Notes under the pieces: generated by a model
The model's database searches: none
What the model saw: the letters and a program-made list of their open reading frames with translations, nothing else
Told to the model about the DNA's origin: nothing
Translations under genes and position numbers: made by a program
Assembly: GCF_000192575.1 (NCBI RefSeq)
Contig: NZ_GL876933.1
Location: 62,001-126,000, forward strand
Direction: 5' to 3'
From: Novosphingobium nitrogenifigens DSM 19370
GTDB taxonomy: Bacteria > Pseudomonadota > Alphaproteobacteria > Sphingomonadales > Sphingomonadaceae
DNA length: 64,000 bases
Part shown: positions 25,200-34,490 of the stretch, in pieces
Position numbering within the stretch: the stretch's first letter is position 1
Layout: each line of letters begins with the position of its first letter

Positions 25200-26642
25200 A
25201 TGCCTCACCCCAAACCCGTTGCACCGCGCCCCGAACCCGTTGCACCACGCCCCGAACCCGTCGCGCCGCGCCCCAAACCCGTCGCGCCGCGCATAGTCGA
25301 CTTGCGCCACACCAGCGCGTTCCGGCTGACCGCCGGGCTGACAGGGGTCTTCATCGTCGCCGTCGGGGCCTTGCTCTGGCTGTTCTACACCCTGACCATG
25401 GACGAATTCACCCGCCGGATCGACCAGACCGTTGTGGGCAAGGCGCACATGCTCGCCGAAACGACCGCCATGGACCATCTCGCCCCGATCACGACGGCGA
25501 TGCATGATTCGACCAGCGGACTGGAAGCGATTGCCGTCTTTGATCCGCAAGGGCACCTCATTCTGGGCGATCCGGCCCTGTCGCGTCCGTTCCCGATGGG
25601 CCGCGTCTTCGAACGCAGCCGGGGTCCGCGCGGGGCTCCGGTACGCGCGCTTGCTCTGCCAACGGCCGACCACATGACCGTGGTCGTCTCGCGCGATGTC
25701 TCCCCCATCGTCGACTTGCGCGCGCGGATGCTGACGATCACGCTCGTCAGCGGGGCCGGCGCTGTGGTCTTTGCCCTCCTTGCCGGTATCGCGCTCAGCC
25801 GCGGCCCGATCGCGCGCATCCGCCGTTTCCAGTCAGTCGCCACCCGCATCGCCATGGGCGAATTGCAACTGCGTCTCGCCGTCACCCCGCGCAGCGACGA
25901 ATTCGACATGATCGCCGCGATCATCAACACCATGGTCGAGGAAATCGAGCGCCTGCTGCGTCAGGTGAAAGGCGCGACCGATGCTATTGCCCACGACTTG
26001 CGCACGCCGCTCTCGCATGTGCGCACTCGACTCGAACGCCTGGCGCTCTTACCCGGGATCGCCGATGCGCCGGACAGCGAGGCCGCAAAGTTGCTGGCCG
26101 GAGCCCGCGACGAACTCGATGCCGCGCTCGACCGCTTTCGCGCGCTCCTGCGCATTTCCGAGCTGGAAGCATCGAGCCGGAATGCCGAATTCGCCCCGCT
26201 CGACCCGCTCGAAATGGTCGAAGGCGTGGCAGAACTGTACGAGCCGCTGGCCGAGGAACGCGGCATCGTGCTGCGCGTGGCAGGCCCCCGGGGCCTGTGC
26301 ATCCAGGCCGACGAGAGGCTGCTGTTCGAAGCGGTCAGCAATCTTGTCGAAAATGCCATCAAGTTCAGCCCGACCGGCGGCACCATCCGCCTTTGCGTCG
26401 CGGGCAGGGGCGATACGGTGGACATGTCCGTCACCGACGAGGGGCCCGGCATTCCCGTCGACGAACACGCGCTCGTGCTCGACCGGTTCCAACGCGGCAG
26501 CGGCAGTGCAGGCGCGCCGGGATCGGGTCTGGGGCTCAGCCTCGTCGCGGCGATCGTTGCCCTGCACAACTTTGCCCTTCGCCTTGACGACGCGCATCCC
26601 GGCCTTGTCGCGCGCATCACCGCCCCGCTGCAGAGGCAGTGA
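25200..26642 (+). CDS. Sensor histidine kinase of the efflux operon
   Basis: 480 residues. The first 31 residues are four near-identical 7-residue units (P-K/E-PVAPR) encoded by 21-bp DNA repeats. Then come a membrane helix (about 44-66), a periplasmic sensor of about 115 residues, a second helix (about 180-200), HAMP, and the kinase core. The phospho-acceptor is His265 in AIAHDLRTPLSH. Further marks are the N box NLVENAIKFSPTGG, G1 DEGPGIP and G2 GSGLGLSL. The signal is unknown. Translation directly precedes the RND genes, linking sensing to export. Confidence 0.93.
   Translation: MPHPKPVAPRPEPVAPRPEPVAPRPKPVAPRIVDLRHTSAFRLTAGLTGVFIVAVGALLWLFYTLTMDEFTRRIDQTVVGKAHMLAETTAMDHLAPITTAMHDSTSGLEAIAVFDPQGHLILGDPALSRPFPMGRVFERSRGPRGAPVRALALPTADHMTVVVSRDVSPIVDLRARMLTITLVSGAGAVVFALLAGIALSRGPIARIRRFQSVATRIAMGELQLRLAVTPRSDEFDMIAAIINTMVEEIERLLRQVKGATDAIAHDLRTPLSHVRTRLERLALLPGIADAPDSEAAKLLAGARDELDAALDRFRALLRISELEASSRNAEFAPLDPLEMVEGVAELYEPLAEERGIVLRVAGPRGLCIQADERLLFEAVSNLVENAIKFSPTGGTIRLCVAGRGDTVDMSVTDEGPGIPVDEHALVLDRFQRGSGSAGAPGSGLGLSLVAAIVALHNFALRLDDAHPGLVARITAPLQRQ
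25209..25292 (+). repeat. Four tandem 21-bp repeats within the histidine kinase gene
   Basis: Units at 25209-25229, 25230-25250, 25251-25271 and 25272-25292 follow CCC-RAR-CCC-GTY-GCR-CCN-CGC. They are in frame, each encoding P-(K/E)-PVAPR. Units differ by a few third-position or A/G changes. Copy number could vary by slippage without breaking the frame. Confidence 0.95.
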
Positions 26643-26690
26643 AATTTAGTTTATTTGCCGCGAACGGCCATGCCTGCGCATGGCAAGGGC

Positions 26691-29600
26691 ATGCTGAACC
26701 TGGTCAAGATCGCCCTGTCGAAGCCGATCACTTTCGTGGTGATGGCCATTCTGATCATGCTCGGGGGAACGATCGCCTGGGTCACAACCCCGACCGACAT
26801 CTTTCCCGACATTCGCGTGCCCGTCATTGCGGCGGTGTGGCAATATAACGGCCTCAGCCCGCGCGACATGTCGGGCCGCATCGTCTATTACTACGAGCGC
26901 CAGCTGACCGCGACGGTCAACGACATCGACCACATGGAAAGCCAGTCGTACAACGGCATCGGCGTGGTCAAGGTGTTCTTCCGCCCCGGCGTCGACATCC
27001 GCACCGCCACGGCCCAGGTCACCGCCGCCTCGCAGACGGTGCTCAAGCAGATGCCGCAGGGGATCACCCCGCCACTGGTGCTCAACTACAACGCCTCGAC
27101 CGTGCCGATCCTGCAAATGGCGCTGTCCTCGGACACGCTGTCGGAACAGCAGATCTTCGACCTTGCCCAGAACCGGATCCGTTCGGCACTGGCGACGGTT
27201 CAGGGCGCGGCGATGCCTTCGCCCTATGGCGGGCGCGTCCGCCAGATCCAGATCGACCTTGACCCCCAGCTTCTTCAGGCGCGGCACCTGTCGGCAACCG
27301 ATGTCGGCAATGCGCTCGCCGCGCAGAACCAGATCGTACCCGCCGGGACCGCGCGCATCGGCACGTTCGAATACAACGTGCGCCTCAACAATGCGCCCGA
27401 AGCGATCGCCGCACTCAATGCGCTGCCCATCAAGACGGTCGACGGCACGACCGTCACCATGCGCGACGTCGCGCATGTTCATGACGGCTCGCCCCCGCAA
27501 CAGAACGAAGTGCGCGTCGATGGTCGCCGCTCGGTGCTGATGACGCTGCTCAAGGCTGGTTCGGCGTCGACCATCGACATCGTCAACGACGCCAAGGTCG
27601 CCATCGACCAGTTGCGCCCCAGCCTTCCCGATGGCCTCAACATCGCGCTCCTGTCCGACCAGTCGCTGTTCGTGAAAGCGGCCATCAACGGGGTCGTGCG
27701 CGAAGGCGTCATCGCGGCTGCGCTCACCAGCCTGATGATCCTGCTCTTCCTCGGTTCATGGCGTTCGACCGTCATCATCGCGACCTCGATCCCGCTTGCC
27801 ATTCTGGCTGCGGTCATGGGGCTGTCGGCGGCGGGCGAAACGCTCAACATCATGACCCTGGGCGGTCTGGCCCTCGCGGTCGGGATCCTCGTCGACGACG
27901 CCACCGTCACGATCGAGAACATCAACTGGCACCTCGAACACGGGAAAAGCGTCGAAGCCGCGATTCTCGACGGCGCGAAACAGATCGTTCAGCCCGCTTT
28001 CGTCTCGCTGCTGTGCATCTGCATCGCCTTCGTCCCGATGTTCTTTCTGGGCGGGGTTCCGGGTTACCTCTTCGCACCGATGGCCAAGGCGGTGGTCTTT
28101 GCCATGATCGCCTCGTTCATCCTGTCGCGCACGCTGGTCCCGACGATGGCCAACTGGCTGCTCAGGGCCCATGCCGGCCCGGCAACAGTACAAGTTGCCG
28201 CCAGCCACGACGCCATGGCCGGGCACGAGGCGTCGCACAACATCTTCCGCCGGTTCCAGCACGGGTTCGAAGCCCGCTTCGAAGTCCTGCGCACCGGCTA
28301 TGTCGGCGTGCTGGCGGCAGCGCTGGCCCATCGGCGCGGCTTTGTCATCGGCTTCCTTGCCGTCGTCCTTGCGAGCTTCGCGCTGGTTCCCTTCCTCGGC
28401 CAGGACTTCTTCCCCACCGTCGATTCCGGGCAGATCAGCATCCACGTCCGCGCGCCCACCGGCACCCGGCTGGAAGAAACCGCCGCGCTCTTCGACCATA
28501 TCGAAGCCCACATTCGCGAAGTCATCCCGGCTTCCGAAACCGCATCGATCGTCGACAACATCGGCATGACCGTGTCGGGCATCAACATGGCCTATTCCAA
28601 CAACGGCGGGATCGGTCCTCAGGACGGCGACATCCTGATCACGCTCAAGGAAGACCACCACCCCACCGCAAAATACGTCCACGAACTGCGCGGGGACCTG
28701 CCCAACCGGTTTCCGGGCAGCACGTTTTCGTTCCTGCCCGCCGACATCGTCAGCCAGATCCTGAACTTCGGCGCGCCCGCCCCCATCGACATCATCGTCT
28801 CGGGCCCGGACAACGAAGCGAACGAAGCCTATGCCAACCGCATCATGGGGCCGCTCTCGCATATCGCGGGGATCGCCGACGTCCGCATCCAGCAGCCGAG
28901 CAATTACCCGGAACTCAAAGTCGACGTCGACCGCGCCCATGCCGATCGCCTCGGCATCACCGAAAACGACGTGACCCGCGCGCTTTCGGTCAATCTGGCA
29001 GGCAGCGGCCAGGTCGCCCCGACGTTCTGGCTCAACCCCAAGACCGGGATTTCCTACCCCATCGTCGTACAGGCGCCGCAGTACCGCGCCGACAGCATCT
29101 CCGCGCTCGGCAACGTGCCGGTCACGGGCAGCGCCGGGGCGCAGACGTTCCAGACACTGAGCAATCTCGGCGTGATCCGTGAAAGCCGCACGCCCGCCGT
29201 CATCACCCACTATGCCATCCGTCCCGCGATCGACATCTATGCAACGCCAGACGGACGCGACCTGGGGGCCCTTGCCGCCGACATCCACAAAGTGCTCGAC
29301 GCCACCAAGGCCAATGTACCCAAGGGCGCCACGGTCACTCTGCGCGGACAGGTGCAGACGATGAACGCTGCCTTCTCGGGCCTCCTGCTCGGGCTCGCAG
29401 GGGCGGTCGTGCTGATCTACCTGCTGATCGTCGTCAATTTCCAGAGCTGGGTCGATCCGCTGGTGATCGTCTCGGCCCTGCCCGCCGCGCTCGCCGGGAT
29501 CGTGTGGATGCTGTTTGCCTCGCACACGACGCTCTCGGTCCCCGCGCTGACCGGTGCGATCATGTGCATGGGCGTCGCCACCGCCAACTCGGTTCTGGTG

Positions 29601-29948
29601 ATCAGCTTTGCCCGCGAACGCCTTGCCGAGACCGGCGACGGATTGCGTGCCGCGCTCGAAGCCGGGGCGACCCGTTTCCGCCCGGTGCTGATGACCGCGC
29701 TCGCCATGATCATCGGCATGGCGCCGATGGCGCTCGGCCTTGGCGACGGCGGCGAACAGAATGCTCCGCTCGGCCGCGCGGTGATCGGCGGCCTGCTCTT
29801 TGCCACGACGGCGACGCTCGTCTTCGTCCCCGTGGTCTTCAGTCTTGCCCATCGCAAGGCCGCGCCGGGTCCGCTCTCCCCCGAGACCGACGCCGAGCGC
29901 AGCGACGATACGGGCCATGCCATCCAGAGGGAAACGCTTCATGTCTGA
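26691..29948 (+). CDS. RND efflux transporter permease subunit (AcrB-like, HAE1 type)
   Basis: 1085 residues from ATG 26691; ATG 26670 and TTG 26655 are in-frame alternatives. It is an inner-membrane proton-driven pump with twelve helices and two large periplasmic loops. The N-terminus (LVKIALSKPITFVVMAILIM), the PTDIFPDIRVPVIAAVW segment, and the TM4 proton-relay pair Asp-Asp in GILVDDATVTIEN (about 401-403) fix the family. The second half repeats the fold (LGQDFFPTVDSGQI). Permease comes before adaptor here, with an 8-base overlap into the adaptor gene. Substrates are unknown; drugs, solvents or aromatics are usual. Confidence 0.95.
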   Translation: MLNLVKIALSKPITFVVMAILIMLGGTIAWVTTPTDIFPDIRVPVIAAVWQYNGLSPRDMSGRIVYYYERQLTATVNDIDHMESQSYNGIGVVKVFFRPGVDIRTATAQVTAASQTVLKQMPQGITPPLVLNYNASTVPILQMALSSDTLSEQQIFDLAQNRIRSALATVQGAAMPSPYGGRVRQIQIDLDPQLLQARHLSATDVGNALAAQNQIVPAGTARIGTFEYNVRLNNAPEAIAALNALPIKTVDGTTVTMRDVAHVHDGSPPQQNEVRVDGRRSVLMTLLKAGSASTIDIVNDAKVAIDQLRPSLPDGLNIALLSDQSLFVKAAINGVVREGVIAAALTSLMILLFLGSWRSTVIIATSIPLAILAAVMGLSAAGETLNIMTLGGLALAVGILVDDATVTIENINWHLEHGKSVEAAILDGAKQIVQPAFVSLLCICIAFVPMFFLGGVPGYLFAPMAKAVVFAMIASFILSRTLVPTMANWLLRAHAGPATVQVAASHDAMAGHEASHNIFRRFQHGFEARFEVLRTGYVGVLAAALAHRRGFVIGFLAVVLASFALVPFLGQDFFPTVDSGQISIHVRAPTGTRLEETAALFDHIEAHIREVIPASETASIVDNIGMTVSGINMAYSNNGGIGPQDGDILITLKEDHHPTAKYVHELRGDLPNRFPGSTFSFLPADIVSQILNFGAPAPIDIIVSGPDNEANEAYANRIMGPLSHIAGIADVRIQQPSNYPELKVDVDRAHADRLGITENDVTRALSVNLAGSGQVAPTFWLNPKTGISYPIVVQAPQYRADSISALGNVPVTGSAGAQTFQTLSNLGVIRESRTPAVITHYAIRPAIDIYATPDGRDLGALAADIHKVLDATKANVPKGATVTLRGQVQTMNAAFSGLLLGLAGAVVLIYLLIVVNFQSWVDPLVIVSALPAALAGIVWMLFASHTTLSVPALTGAIMCMGVATANSVLVISFARERLAETGDGLRAALEAGATRFRPVLMTALAMIIGMAPMALGLGDGGEQNAPLGRAVIGGLLFATTATLVFVPVVFSLAHRKAAPGPLSPETDAERSDDTGHAIQRETLHV

Positions 29949-31110
29949 TCCACACAGCCTGCCCGATCCCGCGACGGTGCAGCCGCCCCGGGGGCTTGCC
30001 CGGACCGGGCTGATCATCGGGGGCCTTGCCCTTGCCGTGGTCGCCGGGGGTCTTGTCCTGCGCCACCACGATGCCGAGGAAGCGCAGGAACGCTCCGACA
30101 AGCTGGCGGTGCCCAGCGTCCATCTGGTCCTGCCCGAATCGGCGGGCAAGTCGGACGAGCTCGTCCTGCCCGGCACGATGCAGGCCTGGACTTCGGCCCA
30201 TATCTACGCCCGCGTCGCCGGCTATGTGCGCGCCTGGTACAAGGACATTGGCGCCACCGTATCCGAAGGCCAGCCGCTCGGCGCGATCGACACGCCCGAA
30301 CTCGACCAGCAGATCATCCAGGCTCGCGCCACGCTGGTCCGGGCCAAGGCCGAAGCGACCCTCGCCCGGTCCACTTCCGCCCGGTGGAAGGACCTGCTCA
30401 AGAGCAACGCCGTCTCGATCCAGGAAACCGACGAAAAGAACGCGGACGCAGCGACGCACAATGCACAAGTGCAGGAAGCCGCCGCCGCGCTTGGCCGCCT
30501 GGTCGCCATGAAGGCCTATGCCACCGTCCGCGCACCGTTCAGCGGCATCGTCACCCAGCGCAATTCGGACATCGGCGACCTCGTCGGGCCGGGCGCCGCA
30601 ACGCAGACCCCGATGTTCGCGATGGTCGACGAACACCGCATGCGCATCTACGTCAACGTGCCCCAGCAATATTCGGCGGCGATGCATGCCGGGCAATCCG
30701 CGACCCTGCAGGTCCCCGACTATCCGGGGCACGTGTTCAACGCCACGGTGCTCGACCAGTCGTTCTCGATCAATCCGCAAAGCGGCGCGCTGCAGGTACA
30801 GCTCGCCACCGACAATCCCGGCACCCAGCTCAAGGCCGGGGGCTATGCCGAAGTCCATTTCGCCCTGCCGGTTGCCGCCAACCGCGTGACCATCCCGTCC
30901 GGCGCGCTGGTCCTGCGCGGTGGCGGAACCCAGGTCGCGACGATCGGCGTCAATGGCCGCATCCACCTTGTCCCGGTCGTGCTGGGCCGCGATCTGGGCG
31001 GCAAGGTCGAAGTGGCGGCCGGCCTCACGCCCCAGACCCGCATCGTCGCCAATCCGCCGGATTCGATCAGCGAAGGCGAAGTCGTCAAAGTGGAGGGCTC
31101 GCATGGCTGA
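29941..31110 (+). CDS. RND efflux periplasmic adaptor subunit (membrane fusion protein)
   Basis: 389 residues. It bridges the permease and the outer-membrane channel. An N-terminal membrane anchor (GLIIGGLALAVVAGGLVL) is followed by a lipoyl half (ARVAGYVRAWYKDIGATV), a helical hairpin of about 90 residues, the second lipoyl half (MKAYATVRAPFSGIVTQRN), and a beta-barrel plus membrane-proximal domain. The ATG overlaps the permease stop by 8 bases and the gene's stop overlaps the outer-membrane factor start, so all three are co-translated. Confidence 0.94.
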   Translation: MSDPHSLPDPATVQPPRGLARTGLIIGGLALAVVAGGLVLRHHDAEEAQERSDKLAVPSVHLVLPESAGKSDELVLPGTMQAWTSAHIYARVAGYVRAWYKDIGATVSEGQPLGAIDTPELDQQIIQARATLVRAKAEATLARSTSARWKDLLKSNAVSIQETDEKNADAATHNAQVQEAAAALGRLVAMKAYATVRAPFSGIVTQRNSDIGDLVGPGAATQTPMFAMVDEHRMRIYVNVPQQYSAAMHAGQSATLQVPDYPGHVFNATVLDQSFSINPQSGALQVQLATDNPGTQLKAGGYAEVHFALPVAANRVTIPSGALVLRGGGTQVATIGVNGRIHLVPVVLGRDLGGKVEVAAGLTPQTRIVANPPDSISEGEVVKVEGSHG

Positions 31111-32560
31111 TCGCCGCCCTTCCCCCCGTCTGCTTGTCACCGCGCTCATGCTGGCGACGGGCCTTGCCCTTGCCGGTTGCTCGGGCGCCCCGTCCTATCG
31201 CCCGGTTGCGGTCGCAACGCCGCCCGCATTCCGCGAAGACGGGCCCTGGGCCGAAGCGGCACCGGTCGATCCTGCGCTTGGCCGCGACTGGTGGCGAGCT
31301 CTCGGCGATCCGCAGCTCGACGCGCTCGAAGCCCGGCTCGAAACCGACAGCCCGACGCTCGCCGTCGCGCTTGCCCGGCGCGAGGAAGCCAATGCCGCCT
31401 TGCGCACGGCCCTTGCCGACCGTCTGCCGACAATCGGCACCGGCTCGACGCTGACGTACGATCGCCAGTCCGACGACCGCCCCTTGCGCGGATCGTCACA
31501 GGAATCGGAATACGGCGCCAATACCCTGCAAGGCTCGATCAGCTATGAAGTCGACCTGTGGGGCCGGGTCCGCAGCGAAGTCGCCGCCGGACGCGCCAAT
31601 GCGCAAGCGAGCATCGACGATGTCGAAGCCATTCGCCTCAGCCTTCAGGCCGATCTTGCCAGCCTCTACATTGCCCTGCGCGGGCTCGACGCGGAAACCG
31701 AACTGCTGACCGGCACCGTCGATGCCTATGCGCAGGCCGATGCAGTCGTGCGCGCGCGGTTTCGCGGCGGCGTCGCGACCGGGATCGACACCGGCCGCTC
31801 GGGCGCCCAGCTCGCCGATGCGCAGGCCCAGCTTGCCGACGTGCGCGCCACCCGCGCGCGGGTCGAACATGCCATCGCCAGCCTTGTCGGTACGCCCGCC
31901 TCGGCCTTCTCCTTGCCGCAAGTGACCGGCACGCTCCACCTTGCCGCAATGCCGGTCGGACTGCCTTCGACCCTGTTGCAGCGGCGCCCCGATGTCGCGG
32001 CGGCCGAACGGCGCGTCTATGCCGCCAACCGCTCGATCGGGGTCGCCAAGGCGGCCTTCTTCCCGCTGGTCAATCTGGGCGGAACGGGCGGGACCAATGC
32101 GACGACGCTCGCCGGGCTCGTCGCCTCGCCCAATGCCTTCTGGGCGCTGGGCCCCACGATCGCCCTGACGGTGTTCGACGGCGGGCGCCGCCATGCCGCG
32201 CTGCGCACTGCCCGCGCCAAGTGGGCCGAGGCCAGCGCGACCTATCGCGGCACAGCGCTCAAGGCATTTCAGGAAGTCGAGGACAGCCTGTCCTCGCTCC
32301 ACCACTACGGTGACGAGGAAAACGCCGAGACCCGGGCGGCAAGCGAAGCGCAACAGGCAGCCGACCTCTCGATGATCCGCTATACCAAGGGGGCGGCGAC
32401 TTATCTCGACGTCGTCACGGCCCAGACCGCCGCGCTGGCCGCCCGGCGCCGTGCCATCGAGGTTCACACGCTCCACCTCGGCGCGACGGTTTCGCTTGCC
32501 CGCGCGGTCGGCGGCGGCTGGTCCGCAACAAACCCGCAAACTCCTCGCAAAGAAGGCTGA
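31103..32560 (+). CDS. Outer-membrane efflux lipoprotein, NodT family
   Basis: 485 residues. It is the TolC-like exit duct of the RND system. The signal peptide ends in a lipobox LALAGC (Cys about residue 27), so it is lipid-anchored. NodT marks: WWRALGDPQLDAL, SYEVDLWGRVRSEV, LLQRRPDVAAAERRVYAAN and a second repeat with ALKAFQEVEDSL. ATG 31103 overlaps the adaptor stop by 8 bases. It is the last gene of the sensor-efflux operon; no clear terminator is seen before dapB. Confidence 0.94.
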   Translation: MADRRPSPRLLVTALMLATGLALAGCSGAPSYRPVAVATPPAFREDGPWAEAAPVDPALGRDWWRALGDPQLDALEARLETDSPTLAVALARREEANAALRTALADRLPTIGTGSTLTYDRQSDDRPLRGSSQESEYGANTLQGSISYEVDLWGRVRSEVAAGRANAQASIDDVEAIRLSLQADLASLYIALRGLDAETELLTGTVDAYAQADAVVRARFRGGVATGIDTGRSGAQLADAQAQLADVRATRARVEHAIASLVGTPASAFSLPQVTGTLHLAAMPVGLPSTLLQRRPDVAAAERRVYAANRSIGVAKAAFFPLVNLGGTGGTNATTLAGLVASPNAFWALGPTIALTVFDGGRRHAALRTARAKWAEASATYRGTALKAFQEVEDSLSSLHHYGDEENAETRAASEAQQAADLSMIRYTKGAATYLDVVTAQTAALAARRRAIEVHTLHLGATVSLARAVGGGWSATNPQTPRKEG

Positions 32561-32622
32561 TCCCGGTTGCGCGGTAGGGGCAAGACGCCCATGAAGCGCA
32601 CGCAGCGAGACAAGAGGGGCAC

Positions 32623-33351
32623 ATGGCGAGAATCGGGATCATCGGCAGCGCGGGACGCATGGGCCAGGCGTTGCAGGCGGCCATCGCAGCGGCCGGACAC
32701 GACTATGCCGGAGGCGTCGGGCGCGACGGCGATCCCGGCGCGCTGGCAGGGGTCAGCGACGTCCTGATCGACTTTTCCGCGCCCGCCGCGCTCGAATTCA
32801 CGTGCGAGGCGGCGATCGCGGCGGGCGTGCCGCTGGTCGTGGGCACGACCGGCCTTGAAGAACGCCATCACTGGCTGATCGACGCGGCGGCGGTCTCGAT
32901 TCCCGTTCTCCAGACCGGCAACACTTCGCTCGGCGTCACCCTGCTCGCCCATCTGGTGCGCGAAGCGGCCCAGCGCCTGGGCGAGGACTGGGACATCGAG
33001 ATCGTCGAGACTCACCACCGCATGAAAGTCGACGCACCCTCGGGCACGGCCCTGCTTCTGGGCGAAGCGGCCGCCTGCGGTCGCGGCGAACGTCTGAAGG
33101 ACGTGGAACAGCGCGCACGCGACGGCATTACCGGCAAGCGCGAAGCGGGCACGATCGGCTTTGCCAGCCTGCGCGGCGGCACTGTGGCGGGTGATCACTC
33201 GGTCCATTTCCTGGCCGACAACGAACGCCTCGTCCTGTCGCACATGGCCGAAAACCGCGGCATTTTCGCTCGCGGCGCGGTGCGGGCGGCCGAATGGCTG
33301 CTTACGCGGACGCCGGGACGCTATTCCATGCCCGAAGTGCTCGACCTTTGA
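32623..33351 (+). CDS. dapB: 4-hydroxy-tetrahydrodipicolinate reductase
   Basis: 242 residues. It reduces the DapA product with NAD(P)H in the diaminopimelate/lysine pathway. Nucleotide loop GIIGSAGRMGQAL at the N-terminus; VGTTGL; catalytic signature ETHHRMKVDAPSGTA (two His and the Lys); HSVHF near 200. GAGGGG lies before the ATG. Length is at the short end of the family. The stop overlaps the TTG start of nth, so the two are probably coupled. Confidence 0.97.
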   Translation: MARIGIIGSAGRMGQALQAAIAAAGHDYAGGVGRDGDPGALAGVSDVLIDFSAPAALEFTCEAAIAAGVPLVVGTTGLEERHHWLIDAAAVSIPVLQTGNTSLGVTLLAHLVREAAQRLGEDWDIEIVETHHRMKVDAPSGTALLLGEAAACGRGERLKDVEQRARDGITGKREAGTIGFASLRGGTVAGDHSVHFLADNERLVLSHMAENRGIFARGAVRAAEWLLTRTPGRYSMPEVLDL

Positions 33352-34040
33352 AGCGGGAGCAGATCTTCGAGTTCTTCCACCGGCTCGCCGAAGCCAATCC
33401 GGCGCCGGAAACCGAACTCGAATACGGCAATGTCTATCAATTGCTGGTGGCCGTCACGCTCTCGGCACAAGCAACCGACGTCGGCGTCAACAAGGCGACG
33501 CGGCGCCTGTTCGAAATCGTGAAGACGCCCGCCGACATGATCGCGCTGGGCGAAGAGGGCCTGAAAGAGCACATCAAGACGATCGGCCTGTTCAATTCCA
33601 AGGCGAAGAACGTCATTGCCCTTTCCGAGATCCTCGTGCGCGAGCACGGGGGCGAAGTTCCCGCCGATCGCGACGCGCTGACCGCGCTTCCCGGTGTCGG
33701 GCGCAAGACTGCCAATGTCGTGCTCAACTGCGCGTTCGGGGCCGAAACCTTTGCCGTCGACACCCATATCTTCCGGGTGTGCAACCGCACCGGCCTTGCC
33801 AAGGGGAAAACCCCGCTCGCGGTCGAGAAGGGCCTCGAGAAAAAAGTGCCCAAGCCCTTTCGCGTGGGCGCGCATCACTGGCTGATCCTGCACGGCCGCT
33901 ACATCTGCAAGGCAAGAAAGCCGGACTGCGAACGCTGCCCGGTCATTGACCTTTGCGGATACAAGGACAAGATCCTGCCACAGGGGGACAGTCCCGCGAC
34001 TCCGCAAAAGTCGCGCGCACGCAAGGAGAAGACAGCATGA
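33348..34040 (+). CDS. nth: Endonuclease III
   Basis: 230 residues from a TTG at 33348, overlapping the dapB stop (TTGA). This start gives KREQIFEFFHRL, aligning with the E. coli Nth N-terminus; an in-frame ATG at 33294 would add 18 residues with no family match. Bifunctional DNA glycosylase/AP lyase for oxidised pyrimidines. Marks: LLVAVTLSAQATDVGVNKAT, helix-hairpin-helix LPGVGRKTANVV with the catalytic Lys, the Asp in AVDTHIFRV, and a [4Fe-4S] loop with Cys spacing 6-2-5 (CKARKPDCERCPVIDLC). Confidence 0.96.
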   Translation: MKREQIFEFFHRLAEANPAPETELEYGNVYQLLVAVTLSAQATDVGVNKATRRLFEIVKTPADMIALGEEGLKEHIKTIGLFNSKAKNVIALSEILVREHGGEVPADRDALTALPGVGRKTANVVLNCAFGAETFAVDTHIFRVCNRTGLAKGKTPLAVEKGLEKKVPKPFRVGAHHWLILHGRYICKARKPDCERCPVIDLCGYKDKILPQGDSPATPQKSRARKEKTA

Positions 34041-34450
34041 AGCGGTTCGTCCCGGTTCTCGCCGTCAGCCTCGCCGTCCTCGGTGCCGCCTCTCTCGGAG
34101 GTTGCGCCCCGGTTCACGGCGGCGATGACGGCCACGGCAAGAATGTTCCCGCCGCCAAGCCGATCGGCGCGGCGCGCAATTGCATCCCCATCGCCAATAT
34201 CAGCGAAAGCCGGGTTCAGGACGACTGGACCATCGATTTCCGCGTCGGGGTCCGCGACTGGTATCGCGTGACTTTGCCCCAGCGGTGCAACAGCCTCGCC
34301 ACCTATCGCACGTTCTCGTACGCGACGAGCCTGAGCGAGCTGTGCAACACCGACATCATCACGGTTCTCGAAACCGGCGGCCCCGGCGGCGGCCCGCGCG
34401 GATCGTGCGGCATGGGCATGTTCCAGCCCATCGAGCTGACCAAGAAATAA
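34037..34450 (+). CDS. Small lipoprotein, DUF6491-like
   Basis: 137 residues. The signal peptide ends in a lipobox-like SLGGC (Cys about 19). The rest matches my recollection of the DUF6491 pattern: CIPIANISESRVQDDWTIDF, YRVTLPQRCNSL, TFSYATSLSELCNTDIITVL, and CGMGMFQP near the end, with four conserved Cys. Periplasmic or lipid-anchored; function unknown. ATG overlaps the nth stop by ATGA, so it closes a dapB-nth chain, with AAGGAG upstream. Confidence 0.8.
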   Translation: MKRFVPVLAVSLAVLGAASLGGCAPVHGGDDGHGKNVPAAKPIGAARNCIPIANISESRVQDDWTIDFRVGVRDWYRVTLPQRCNSLATYRTFSYATSLSELCNTDIITVLETGGPGGGPRGSCGMGMFQPIELTKK

Positions 34451-34490
34451 GCCCCGGTTCCCTTCGGAACCCTCGGAACCCTAGCAACTC

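Noticed and set aside
27756..30176. Long minus-strand frame across the RND permease
   Set aside because: No recognisable domains; spans the permease-adaptor junction; shadow of the real genes.
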